Assembly: GCA_031553655.1 (NCBI GenBank)
Contig: JAVBLG010000073.1
Location: 1-34,433 of the forward strand
From: JAVBLG01 sp031553655
GTDB lineage: Bacteria > Desulfobacterota > Desulfovibrionia > Desulfovibrionales > Desulfovibrionaceae
Reading direction: 5' to 3'
Length of the DNA stretch: 34,433 nt
Both the position numbers and the translations under genes were made by a program. The notes below the pieces were generated by a model, which was not told the DNA's origin, ran no database searches, and saw only the letters and a list, made by a program, of their open reading frames with translations. Shown in pieces: positions 1 through 7,167 of this stretch. Numbering within the stretch: the stretch's first letter is position 1; each line of letters begins with the position of its first letter.

Positions 1-66
1 TGTGGGTCGTTGAATAAACGCAATTTCAAGGTGAAATTGGACTAACGACTTGCAATGCCTATGACA

Positions 67-190
67 ACATGGCGTAGCGCAAAGCAAGGACAAGGCCAAG
101 GCGTTTTTTGCGAAAGGAGTGTACGCCTTCTGGTACTCGACTTGAGCAAAAAACACCTTTAACGAAGTAATTGCCCGCGATACGCCATGT
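67..190. repeat. Long palindromic element, family 1, copy A
   Basis: Imperfect inverted repeat of 124 bp. The outer arms ACATGGCGTAGCGC (67-80) and GCGATACGCCATGT (177-190) are complementary apart from one base. Inside are TTTTTTGC and GCAAAAAA, then a core with GAGTGTAC, an 8-base loop and GTACTCGA. The core is shared with the copies at 29530, 30510 and 33463, but the outer arms are not. It lies past the 3' end of the DUF2569 gene and its right arm enters the last codons of that gene. A smaller perfect hairpin (CAATTTCA/TGAAATTG) sits just before it at 21-39. Confidence 0.75.
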
Positions 191-854
191 TTTCACCCCA
201 GGTGTTTCTGACACGCTGCGATCGGCAAAAATAAGTGAACCATATTATGGCCCCAAGCAGGGAAGCGCCTATGCCGCCAAGTACTTCGGCAGTATACAGC
301 TTGCTTATTAAATTGGGGTTGAAAATTTGCTCACCCAAGGTGGCCTGTACAAAAATACTCATAATCACAGGTGAAACAGCGGCCACTAGTGGACTGGCCA
401 GCAGCAAAATTTTAATGAAACGCACCGCGTGTGGTTTTACGGCGTATATTATATAAATGCCGTAAAGCCATACACAATCATAAAAAATGTTGAACACCAG
501 GTAAAAATTCATGCCCCTGGCAAGTTCCGGGTAAGTCCTGCCGGTGTTTAAAAGCTGCGGAAATGCCAAAAAAATGTCTCTCAGCACACTAAGTGCCGAC
601 AAAACCACAAAAACCAGCAACCAGCCCCGTATACCCTCCGAAGGAGACACGTCGCTGCCGTCAGCCAGCTCCTTCACCTTGCGCCGCTCCATCAGCCAAC
701 GTACAGGAAAAATCAGGCCCACAATCAGCAGGCCAAGCAGAGCCATATGCAGAACTTCTTTATAACCCAATCCGGCCATCAAATCAGCCGCCAGGGCCGG
801 TTGGCTTGAAACTACCAGAACAGCAACCATCAGAGGAACAAAAATGAAAACCAT
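159..854 (-). CDS. DUF2569-like integral membrane protein
   Basis: A 231-residue membrane protein of unknown function. The chosen ATG at 854 is preceded by GGAG with 6 bases of spacing; a longer reading to 932 has no such site. The N-terminus is a hydrophobic segment ending in QPALAAD, which resembles a signal peptide or first membrane helix. A second helix and a basic segment (RWLMERRKVK) follow, then the block that resembles DUF2569: GIRGWLLVF, further helices, and a C-terminal WFTYFCRSQRVRNTW. The closing YF-x-x-S-x-RV-x-x-T pattern is what I recognise from that family. The gene stands alone on its strand and its end overlaps the palindromic element at 67-190. Family assignment is moderately sure; the function is unknown. 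Confidence 0.7.
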   Translation of the reverse strand: MVFIFVPLMVAVLVVSSQPALAADLMAGLGYKEVLHMALLGLLIVGLIFPVRWLMERRKVKELADGSDVSPSEGIRGWLLVFVVLSALSVLRDIFLAFPQLLNTGRTYPELARGMNFYLVFNIFYDCVWLYGIYIIYAVKPHAVRFIKILLLASPLVAAVSPVIMSIFVQATLGEQIFNPNLISKLYTAEVLGGIGASLLGAIIWFTYFCRSQRVRNTWGENMAYRGQLLR

Positions 855-1035
855 TGTATACTCCTTATCAAACAGGTAGCCTTTCTTTTCACCTCTTTTC
901 CGCCTGAATGCAAGAGTGAGATCAAACAACACAGCGAGGCATGTCAGCTCTGCTTGCCAACCACCAACTCCTTGCTTATTTTGTTTTTATGATTAAAAAT
1001 AAACACACTTATTCAGTACAAACGCGGCACAAGCA

Positions 1036-1872
1036 ATGAAAACAGTTTTTTGCATCGACGACAACCCGCGCTATCTGCTGCTGTTGCAGGTGGCTGTACG
1101 CTCTCTTCGTGCCCAGCATGGTGAAAAATCACCGTGCGTCTGCATTTATGCCGGGGAAAATCAAAAGCTCATGGAAACTCTGGAACGGGAAAATATCACC
1201 CTGGCCAGATACAAACCTCTGCTCTCCCCCGATAAAATCCCTGCGGAATTCCACCGCTGTATAGGCTGCTTCCTTAAGCTCGAGCTGGCTCTTGTGCCGG
1301 AACTGGCCAATGACGATATGGTGCTGTATTGCGATACAGATGTATTTTTCATTAAGCCGCTGGACGCTCTTTTTACCAGAAAACCGGCTTATATGGCCAT
1401 GGCCAAGGAAAGCACCATCCCCTTTTTCCACGAGCATCAAAAATTGTCTTATAGCTTCCGGGGTAGGGAATATGTCGTGCCCATGCCCTTTCCCATATGG
1501 ACATTCAGCAGCGGGGTTGCGCTTTTCAATTTATCAAAATTGCGCAGCCGTGACCTTATATACAATTTTTTGGCTTTCTGTGAACAGAATGTAAAATATA
1601 TCGGCAATATGGACCAGTCTTTGCTCAACTATTTCTTTGGACGACGCATTGAGCGGCTGGAAGATACGTGGAACAGGCCCCCCTATCACGCCGACGCCAT
1701 GGACGCTGGACATATAATACATTTTCACGGCCCCAAGCCCTGGGATGTTAATCATCCCTATTGGAAAGATTTGCGTATAAACAATTATTTTCCATTGCGC
1801 GAAGCCTGGATGAAATTTCTTTCTCCGGAAGAGCGGGAACTGCTACTTGGGTGGGAACGGGAGGTCGGTTAG
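1036..1872 (+). CDS. GT8-like glycosyltransferase (GT-A fold)
   Basis: A 278-residue soluble protein likely to transfer a sugar from a nucleotide donor to a lipopolysaccharide or other glycan acceptor. The N-terminus (TVFCIDDNPRYL) fits the first strand of a GT-A fold. A metal-binding DxD is at residues 100-102 (YCDTDVFF), the acceptor-side block FSSGVALFNL at about 157-166, NMDQSLLN at about 191-198, and the family-8 HFHGPKPW motif at 229-236. There is no signal peptide or membrane helix, so it should be cytoplasmic. No clear Shine-Dalgarno sequence precedes the ATG, so the start is less certain than the frame. It is monocistronic, closes with its own terminator, and has no other glycan genes nearby. 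The acceptor cannot be told from the sequence. Confidence 0.85.
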   Translation: MKTVFCIDDNPRYLLLLQVAVRSLRAQHGEKSPCVCIYAGENQKLMETLERENITLARYKPLLSPDKIPAEFHRCIGCFLKLELALVPELANDDMVLYCDTDVFFIKPLDALFTRKPAYMAMAKESTIPFFHEHQKLSYSFRGREYVVPMPFPIWTFSSGVALFNLSKLRSRDLIYNFLAFCEQNVKYIGNMDQSLLNYFFGRRIERLEDTWNRPPYHADAMDAGHIIHFHGPKPWDVNHPYWKDLRINNYFPLREAWMKFLSPEERELLLGWEREVG

Positions 1873-1879
1873 GCCATCC

Positions 1880-1924
1880 GGCGGATCCTGGCGCGAAAGG
1901 CCAAAATCCGCCTGTTTTAATTTT
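1880..1924 (+). terminator. Rho-independent terminator of the glycosyltransferase gene
   Basis: GGCGGAT (1880-1886) pairs with ATCCGCC (1906-1912), with a smaller nested TGGC/GCCA stem, followed by TGTTTTAATTTT. It starts 8 bases after the stop codon. A short palindrome GGACAC-ATG-GTGTCC follows at 1932-1946, before the convergent recombinase gene. Confidence 0.75.
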
Positions 1925-1998
1925 ACATCACGGACACATGGTGTCCAAACCACATACGGACCGCCAGAGTATTTTCCTCATTTTATTTGTAAAAAAAT

Positions 1999-3156
1999 TT
2001 ATCCTTGCGTGACCGACTTGCCCACCATATTGGCCGCCTTAACCAGTGATTGGGTGGCCAGATGCGCGTAGCGCATAGTCACTCTCGGGTCGTAATGCCC
2101 AAGGCACTTTTGCACCTCATACAGTGAACAGCCGGAATTGACCAGAAAGCTGGCGAAAGAGTGCCGCAAATCGTGCAGACGCACATCGTGAAGTCCCAAC
2201 CTTACGCGCAGATGATCCCATAATGTGAATACCGAGCGTATGTGCGAACCCTCCACGCTTCCCGGAAAAACCCAGGGACAATTAATTTCACGAGGAATTT
2301 TCTGGAAAATTTTTACAGCTTCGTCCGATAAAGGAATATGTCGTACTTTGCCCGATTTGGACAAGGGCACTGTAAGAAGGCGGCGTTCCAAATCCACATT
2401 TTCCCAGCGTGCTGAAAGGATCTCGTTCTTGCGTGCTCCCGTGAACAGCAAAAGTTGTATGGCCAACGCCCCCTTGTGCTGGTATTTGTCCAGTTCGTCC
2501 AAAAGAAGGCGGGCTTCTCCAGGAGTAAGGTAGCGCTCCCTGAAGCCCGGATCCTCAAAAAGCGACACATTACGGCAGGGATTTTGATCACCCTGCAGCA
2601 CCCCCCAGCGCATGGCGCAGTTAAAAATGGTTTTGAGCAACGCGAAAGCGCGATTGCAGGTGCCGGAAGCCAACCCCTTGCTCTTCAGCCCGCTTTGCCA
2701 CGAAACAATGTCCATGCGCTTGATTCCGCCTAGATGGCGTGCGCCTAGAGTCGGCAGGATATGCAATCGTAAGATGCGCTGATCCAGCTCCCAACTTCTC
2801 TTTCTCAACCGGGCCTGGGGCAGATAATGTTCAACAACAAATTGCTCCATGCTAATCTGACCAACGGGCATCAGATGCTCTCCGGCCGGGTCTACCCCTT
2901 CTTCCAACATTTTATGCAGCGCATAGGCCCTGGCCCTGGCAGAGCTGAGATCAACCTTGCCAAGAGCTCCCATACGCAGAAATTTGATTTTCCCATCAAC
3001 GGCTCGATAGCGAAAATACCACGTCCCTTTACCCACTCCTCTATACTCAAGAGTAAATTCACGTATTTCTTCATCATAGTAGTGAGTATAGCCTTTAGGG
3101 GGTAAACCGGAGTCAAGAGATTCCAAAAGGTACTTGGTGATGCAGCAGCGTGGCAT
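1999..3156 (-). CDS. Tyrosine recombinase / phage-type integrase
   Basis: A 385-residue site-specific recombinase of the tyrosine family, the kind that moves prophages and genomic islands. GGAGG stands 5 bases before the ATG at 3156. The N-terminal part (about 1-100) resembles the arm-type DNA-binding domain of island integrases. A SAM-like core-binding domain follows (about 101-200), then the catalytic domain. Visible catalytic residues are Arg242 (FTGARKNE), His328 and Arg331 (LHDLRH), His354 (LGHYD) and the nucleophile Tyr363 (MRYAHL). All are present and the length is normal, so it looks functional. No other phage or island gene, tRNA or obvious attachment site lies next to it, so it may be a remnant of an excised or decayed element. 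Confidence 0.92.
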   Translation of the reverse strand: MPRCCITKYLLESLDSGLPPKGYTHYYDEEIREFTLEYRGVGKGTWYFRYRAVDGKIKFLRMGALGKVDLSSARARAYALHKMLEEGVDPAGEHLMPVGQISMEQFVVEHYLPQARLRKRSWELDQRILRLHILPTLGARHLGGIKRMDIVSWQSGLKSKGLASGTCNRAFALLKTIFNCAMRWGVLQGDQNPCRNVSLFEDPGFRERYLTPGEARLLLDELDKYQHKGALAIQLLLFTGARKNEILSARWENVDLERRLLTVPLSKSGKVRHIPLSDEAVKIFQKIPREINCPWVFPGSVEGSHIRSVFTLWDHLRVRLGLHDVRLHDLRHSFASFLVNSGCSLYEVQKCLGHYDPRVTMRYAHLATQSLVKAANMVGKSVTQG

Positions 3157-3610
3157 AGAGCCTCCTTTTTAGGCTCCTCTTTTGTATAAAATACATTAAA
3201 ATGTAAATGTTCTCTTAAAAAATACGATACTATATATAAAACTTTAATTAGACATACAAACAGAGACAGCAAGCATGATGTTGATTTAATCCATAAATTC
3301 ATAAAATTCCGCATACCGAATCTTCTGGCCGACAAACAAATATTAATCGATTAATCTATATTAATAATAACAATCAAATATACTTCATCAATTCACAACC
3401 AAATCTTGACCATGCCATACGTCTTAAATAATTTCCTCCTTGTGTTTATGAAATACTTGCCCATCCATCATATATTATCGTATTTTCATAGCAGAGGCTG
3501 TATATCATATCGCGATTAAATTGAAAACAATTAAGACGTTGAATTCGAGGATGGGGGAGAGGGACGGCGCGGAGGGCGAGGCACTCGCAGAAGCAAGTGC
3601 AAAAAATAGG
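3157..3610. other. AT-rich gap upstream of the recombinase; no gene seen
   Basis: About 450 bases, clearly more AT-rich than the flanking genes up to about 3530, with poly-A/T runs and no convincing open frame. The recombinase promoter must lie here but I cannot choose a box with confidence. The composition change fits a junction of acquired DNA. No tRNA-like sequence or direct repeat suggesting an attachment site was found by eye. Confidence 0.5.
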
Positions 3611-3725
3611 CAAGTTCAAAAATAAAACGGCCTTCTTGCGCGGGGTAGCACAACTATAGTACAACCCCGGCGCAAAAAGGCCGTTTGACAATGCCGTCAG
3701 GCAAAAGACGGTATTTGGAACTTAA
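3611..3725 (-). terminator. Palindromic terminator of dsrC (diverged element, copy E)
   Basis: The inner hairpin spans 3624-3686: AAAACGGCCTTCTTGCG pairs with CGCAAAAAGGCCGTTT and GGGGT with ACCCC at the tip. Read on the minus strand it is followed by TTTTATTTTTG, as for a rho-independent terminator. A weaker outer pairing (AAGTTC at about 3613 with GAACTT at about 3718) carries it to 3 bases from the dsrC stop, with a small CCGTC/GACGG hairpin inside (3694-3711). The right half GCAAAAA...TTTGACAATGCC resembles the right halves of the elements at 29530 and 30510. Confidence 0.7.
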
Positions 3726-3727
3726 AA

Positions 3728-4045
3728 CTATACGCAGCCGGTGGGCTTGGGCAGGCCGGCCATTTTGCAGGCGCCCTTGCCGGGGCCGGAGGGAAACAGC
3801 TCGTAAACTTCTTTCAGTTTGTAGCCGGTATTTTTGGAAAGGATACGCACCATCGGGGCGATGCCGTTCTTTTTGTAGTAATCTTGCAGGAAGTCGAGAA
3901 TCTTCTGATGGTCGGGGCCGATTTCGGAGATGCCTTCAGATTCTTTCACGAACTCCATCCATTCGGGGCACCAGTCGTCAAAGCGAAGCAGAAAACCATC
4001 TTCGTCAACTTCAAAGCTTTTGCCCTTATAAGTAATCTCAGCCAT
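3728..4045 (-). CDS. dsrC: DsrC, sulfur-carrier protein of dissimilatory sulfite reduction
   Basis: A 105-residue cytoplasmic protein. Its two C-terminal cysteines carry the sulfur released by dissimilatory sulfite reductase DsrAB as a trisulfide, which the DsrMKJOP membrane complex then reduces. The C-terminal arm KGACKMAGLPKPTGCV is complete, with Cys93 and the penultimate Cys104. The body shows the DsrC/TusE/RspA fold features FEVDEDGFLL, WCPEWMEF and LDFLQDYYKKNGIAPMVR. Both cysteines mean true DsrC; TusE relatives keep only the last. AGGAGG stands 6 bases before the ATG. The gene is monocistronic, away from dsrAB, as is usual in Desulfovibrio, with its own promoter and strong terminator. 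This is the best marker of a sulfite-reducing metabolism in the window. Confidence 0.97.
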   Translation of the reverse strand: MAEITYKGKSFEVDEDGFLLRFDDWCPEWMEFVKESEGISEIGPDHQKILDFLQDYYKKNGIAPMVRILSKNTGYKLKEVYELFPSGPGKGACKMAGLPKPTGCV

Positions 4046-4078
4046 GCTTGTCCTCCTTGGACGGTACTTGAAAAATAT

Positions 4079-4099
4079 CGCCGCCGGATGTTTGCGGCG
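4079..4099 (-). promoter_or_regulatory. Leader hairpin in the dsrC transcript
   Basis: CGCCGC/GCGGCG stem with a 9-base loop. On the minus strand it is followed by ATATTTTT and then the dsrC ribosome-binding site. If transcription starts near 4096, the stem is at the very 5' end of the message. It may stabilise the mRNA or act as an attenuator; the sequence alone does not decide. Confidence 0.4.
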
Positions 4100-4102
4100 T
4101 CT

Positions 4103-4131
4103 ATCTTAAAGGTCAACTAAATCTTCAGCAA
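4103..4131 (-). promoter_or_regulatory. Candidate sigma-70 promoter of dsrC
   Basis: On the minus strand, TTGCTG (-35, 4126-4131) and TAAGAT (-10, 4103-4108) are separated by 17 bases. The expected start is near 4096, about 50 bases before the ATG. Both boxes are partial matches, so this is a candidate only. Confidence 0.4.
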
Positions 4132-4387
4132 ACCCCTGCCAAAAGAAACACCCTCCGGACGAAGGCTTATGATTCCAACGCCCGACATTTGAACATTATG
4201 TCACAATCTAAAACAAAAGGCAAGAACCTCGCGTTTATTTTTCTGCTAGTGAAAATAATGCATTGCCGAAAAAGCACGCGCCCGGCCCGGCAGCTATTGC
4301 CCCGCCGGATATAATGTGAAAGTATAGTTGAACAGTGTGTTGTTATCAAGCATAATCGCCACAAAAAAATATTCTAAAGGAGCATGT
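4132..4387. other. Intergenic region between dsrC and the MBL-fold gene
   Basis: A divergent intergenic region without a convincing gene. TATAAT at 4310-4315 is a possible -10 box for the downstream plus-strand gene, but I see no good -35 box at the right distance. No operator-like palindrome stood out. Confidence 0.35.
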
Positions 4388-5290
4388 ATGCATATTCTGA
4401 AAATACTATTCATGAGCGGCCTGTTCACCTTGGCGTTGGGCATGCTGGGCGTTGACACGGCAAAAGCGGCCGAGGGTAAAACAGCTTCTTTTGAGGTTGG
4501 AGCCTGGAAAGTTACAGCCATAGCCGATGCTGAAGGCGTTTTTTCGCCTTCAACCTTTATTGGGTTAACCCCTGAAATGGAAAAAAAACTTTTCACCAAT
4601 GGTTCCGTGCCCAGCCAGGTTAATGTTTTTCTGCTGAAAGGACAGGACAGATGCATTCTGGTCGATACCGGCTACGGCCTTGATTATCAACGCAAGGGCC
4701 GCCTTTTAAGCTCTCTTGCCGAGCTTGGCGTTAACCCCGGCAGAATTACCGACATACTCATCACCCATATGCACGGCGACCACATCGGCGGGCTGCTCAC
4801 AAACGGCAAGGCCGCCTTTCCCAATGCTAAAATATGGGTACACAAGGTTGAATACAACTACTGGCTCAGCAAAGACAATGCCAATTCCGTGCCCGAAGGG
4901 CGCAGAGGGCTGTTCAAAATGGCCGCCGACGCCATGGCCGCTTACCCCGGCATGGTGCAATTACTGAGCGAAGGCGACAAGCTCATGGATGACATAACCT
5001 TCACCGCCGCCTTTGGGCACACACCCGGACATACCGCTTTTACCCTGAAGTCTGGTGATAAAGCAATGTACTTCGTGGGCGATTTTGCACATTCCACAGT
5101 GGTGCAGTTTCCCAACCCGCAGGTAGCTGTGGTCTTTGACAGCGATCCGGCCAAAGCCACAGCGGTTCGCATCAGCTTTATGGAAAAATTCTCCAAAGAT
5201 AACGCTCCCATTGCCGCGCACCATCTGCCTTTCCCCGGCGTGGGCAATATTATAAAGGAAAAGCAGGGTTACTCATTTAAAACTTGGTAA
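4388..5290 (+). CDS. Exported metallo-beta-lactamase-fold hydrolase
   Basis: A 300-residue periplasmic hydrolase. The start was set at 4388, where AAAGGAG lies 5 bases upstream; a longer frame to 4328 lacks a binding site. Residues 1-28 form a signal peptide (MHILKILFMSG ... DTAKAAEG). The metal-binding motif HMHGDH is at residues 127-132. Further ligand candidates follow in FGHTPGHT, in YFVGDFAH, and in the late His pair of AAHHLPFPG. The order fits a two-metal MBL domain. Phrases such as QVNVFLLKG, ILVDTGYG and ITHMHGDHIGG resemble the lactonase/hydrolase-like branch rather than true beta-lactamases, but the substrate cannot be assigned. It is monocistronic between dsrC and its own terminator. 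Confidence 0.88.
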   Translation: MHILKILFMSGLFTLALGMLGVDTAKAAEGKTASFEVGAWKVTAIADAEGVFSPSTFIGLTPEMEKKLFTNGSVPSQVNVFLLKGQDRCILVDTGYGLDYQRKGRLLSSLAELGVNPGRITDILITHMHGDHIGGLLTNGKAAFPNAKIWVHKVEYNYWLSKDNANSVPEGRRGLFKMAADAMAAYPGMVQLLSEGDKLMDDITFTAAFGHTPGHTAFTLKSGDKAMYFVGDFAHSTVVQFPNPQVAVVFDSDPAKATAVRISFMEKFSKDNAPIAAHHLPFPGVGNIIKEKQGYSFKTW

Positions 5291-5343
5291 ATAGCAATTG
5301 CTGAGCACTCCGTAAAATCGGGCGAAAGCGGCCCTCAGACAAA

Positions 5344-5401
5344 AAAACGGCCTTTTTGCGGTGGGGTTATACCAAACATCCCGCCGTAAAAAGGCCGTTT
5401 T
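5344..5401 (+). terminator. Terminator of the MBL-fold gene, similar to the dsrC terminator
   Basis: AAAACGGCCTTTTTGCGG pairs with CCGCCGTAAAAAGGCCGTTTT around a tip of GGGG/CCC. It lies 53 bases past the stop codon. The stem shares the words CGGCCTTTTTGCG and AAAAAGGCCGTTT with the dsrC terminator (3624-3686), so the two are related copies. The A/T-rich stem ends could let it act in both directions. A possible degenerate family-2 palindrome (TAGCATTTTGC ... GAAAT) follows at about 5430-5452. Confidence 0.7.
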
Positions 5402-5550
5402 ACGCTACCCAAGCACAGGCAGCCATTCTATAGCATTTTGCTTTCGAAATTATCCATTACCTGAAACTATTTTTTAAAAAATTAAGGCCGATTGTCCTGC
5501 CCCGCCTTCGCCACCTTTCACCGGCGGTTCGGAATAGTCTGAAATTAGAA

Positions 5551-6441
5551 TTACCAGAGCATTTCGCTCATTTCATTCGCACAATGTTCTAACACGGCTT
5601 CGGCCGTGGCCGCCACCTTACCCCCATACAGACCACCTCTTCCGGCCTGACCGCCAACAGAGAAAGGAGAAGTAGCTTTAACAGCCGCGCCGATTTTGGC
5701 GCCACTGGACATGGTCCTTGCGGTAAACTTATCAATTTCATTGGTTTGCAACGGTCCGCCGTCGCGCAGCAACACCATTCCATAAATTGATTTTTCCAAG
5801 TCGCTGAATGCGTATTGGCTTTTGACCTTGGTTGCGCTGCCGCCGCTTATGACCAAAACTGGAGAAATCGACCGACGTTGCGGGGCGGAGGGTGGAGCGT
5901 CTCGCGCCGCGGCGGACTCGGCTGGGAAAAAGTTCACTCCTCTATTGCCCAAAACCGTGCCGCTGTTCTTTTGTATCCGACTTTTCAGACTCAAATCAAT
6001 GCCACTCATAACGACTCTGCCGCCGGGGACGGCGACCCGCGCATTGGCCAAGTGCAAGGCGATATCCAAAGCCGCGCCCGTCAGAGTTTCGAGATCATAG
6101 GGGGCATTTTCCATGTCGCGGCCGATTGGAAACATTCCCACACCATTCAGCAACGCGCCGCCAAGATCCACGCCGGCCGCAATAGTTTCCGTGGCGTCGG
6201 CATCGGCATTGACGTCAGTTCCAGCGCGGATCAAATCTCCGTCTTCGCCAAGGATCACCACTTCCGCGCTTTCACCCCAATCGGAAACCCCAAAAGCCGG
6301 AATTTCCGTCCGGCACAGGAGCAAGACACAGAAAGCGGCGAGCCCCGCAAAACGCATCAAGCGGCCACAAGTAGAGGCAGCCCTTGAATCAAAATTCGCT
6401 ATTTGGAGATAACTCCTAGCACGTAACATAACAGTTTGCAT
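5551..6441 (-). CDS. Unknown exported protein, ends built from repeat sequence
   Basis: An open frame of up to 296 codons that I do not recognise. A hydrophobic segment (MRFAGLAAFCVLLLC, residues 29-43) followed by PAFG looks like a signal peptide, so the real start may be Met29 (6357). No candidate start has a Shine-Dalgarno sequence. The mature part is rich in Ala, Gly, Val and Asp (GEDGDLIRAGTDVNADADATE, ALDIALHLANARVAVPGGRVVMSG), with no cysteine pairs or known motif. The first about 20 codons overlap a 30-base stretch also found in the palindrome at 29530. The last 12 codons (HCANEMSEMLW) are a copy of the family-2 palindrome. Either repeats landed on both gene ends, or the gene is decayed. 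Confidence 0.5.
   Translation of the reverse strand: MQTVMLRARSYLQIANFDSRAASTCGRLMRFAGLAAFCVLLLCRTEIPAFGVSDWGESAEVVILGEDGDLIRAGTDVNADADATETIAAGVDLGGALLNGVGMFPIGRDMENAPYDLETLTGAALDIALHLANARVAVPGGRVVMSGIDLSLKSRIQKNSGTVLGNRGVNFFPAESAAARDAPPSAPQRRSISPVLVISGGSATKVKSQYAFSDLEKSIYGMVLLRDGGPLQTNEIDKFTARTMSSGAKIGAAVKATSPFSVGGQAGRGGLYGGKVAATAEAVLEHCANEMSEMLW
5556..5593. repeat. Short palindrome, family 2
   Basis: GAGCATTTCGC ... GCACAATGTTC with CTCATTTCATTC between. It lies inside the 3' end of the unknown exported-protein gene. It closely matches 27342-27378 and partly matches 19344, 29495 and 32564. Confidence 0.65.
6380..6409 (-). repeat. Solo arm of a family-1 palindrome
   Basis: On the minus strand these 30 bases match 29 of 30 bases of 29537-29566 (TCTCCAAATAGCG then TTTTGATTCAAGGGC). 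The match stops on both sides and there is no apical core or second arm here. It forms part of the N-terminal frame of the unknown exported-protein gene. Confidence 0.7.
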
Positions 6442-6462
6442 AATTTAAAAAGAAAAGTTTTG

Positions 6463-6533
6463 AGGAAAGGAGGATGGGGGTCCGGGGGAAGGAGGAAAGG
6501 AACTTTTTCAAAAGTTCCGTTCCTCCGTCCCCC
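6463..6533. repeat. Purine mirror repeat overlapping the ompH-like gene's terminator-like stem
   Basis: AGGAAAGGAGGATGGGGG (6463-6480) and GGGGGAAGGAGGAAAGGA (6484-6501) are mirror images apart from one base, around TCC. The second half also forms a 24-bp inverted repeat with 6510-6533 (two mismatches). That stem lies 9 bases beyond the stop of the minus-strand chaperone gene. It probably ends transcription there, although a T-tract is missing. The one-strand purine mirror could form triplex (H-) DNA. Confidence 0.6.
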
Positions 6534-6542
6534 GTCACTTAT

Positions 6543-7043
6543 TTATTTCCCGACAGGCTTGCTTACAGTCACTTTGGGCAAGTCGGGGAACTGCGGATTT
6601 TCCTTGTCCATATCGTTCAATATGGAGTCGGTGACATCAGCGCGTCTGTTGCTGCCCAAAACCATATCCTTGCTCAAAACCACATCATATTGTTTATTAA
6701 CGCCCACCCATACCCTGATCACATTTTCCAGGGTGGCGGCCAGCACTTGGCTTACGGCCTGACGTTCGACAGCAAGCTGACGCTCCAGGGCGGCCTGGCC
6801 TTCACGCAAGGCATCAACGCCTTCAGGGGTGTTTTCACGCCCCTTGTACGCCTCCTGCAAATCATTCAGCCCTTTAAGCAGCACGGAGCGCACCTTGCGC
6901 ATATGCTCTTCGGCGGCCTTGCCGGGCTTGGAGCTCTTGAAAATACGCGCCGTATCCACAACGGCCACGCTATCGGCCAGGGCCGCACCGCAATCGGCGG
7001 CAAAAATGGCCAAAAACGCTGCCAGAATGATTATTTTATGCAA
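6543..7043 (-). CDS. Skp/OmpH-family periplasmic chaperone-like protein
   Basis: A 166-residue exported protein of the OmpH/Skp type, which holds unfolded outer-membrane proteins in the periplasm. The signal peptide is residues 1-23 (IIILAAFLAIFAADCGAALAD). The family's first strand VAVVDTARIF follows, then a long charged helical region (about 38-115; EEHMRKVRSVLLKGLNDLQEAY ... LERQLAVERQAVSQVL). The C-terminal strand part contains YDVVLSKDMVLGSNRRADVT. The frame begins with TTG at 7043; there is no in-frame ATG before the signal peptide and only a weak GGGG upstream. It lies downstream of the RND efflux pair on the same strand, separated by a gap with a very long stem-loop, so it is probably a separate transcript. 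No bamA or lpxD is next to it, unlike in many genomes. Confidence 0.8.
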   Translation of the reverse strand: MHKIIILAAFLAIFAADCGAALADSVAVVDTARIFKSSKPGKAAEEHMRKVRSVLLKGLNDLQEAYKGRENTPEGVDALREGQAALERQLAVERQAVSQVLAATLENVIRVWVGVNKQYDVVLSKDMVLGSNRRADVTDSILNDMDKENPQFPDLPKVTVSKPVGK

Positions 7044-7167
7044 AATATGTACCCCAACCGGCTTTATCTCTCAAATTCTGTGAATTGTTTTGTCCGGCAA
7101 AAAAATCTTGTTGTTGACGATCATTCTTGCAACAAAACTTCCGCGGCACATGATGATATTTCGGAAA

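Noticed and set aside
1932..1946. GGACAC-ATG-GTGTCC palindrome as recombinase core site
   Set aside because: No second copy was found near the recombinase, so there is no evidence for an attachment site.
3446..3691. 81-codon minus-strand frame ending in the AT-rich gap
   Set aside because: It runs through the dsrC terminator palindrome and has no binding site or motif.
5815..6387. Plus-strand frame of 190 codons opposite the unknown exported protein
   Set aside because: The minus-strand frame has a signal peptide and more protein-like composition. I kept that one at moderate confidence, but the choice is not certain.
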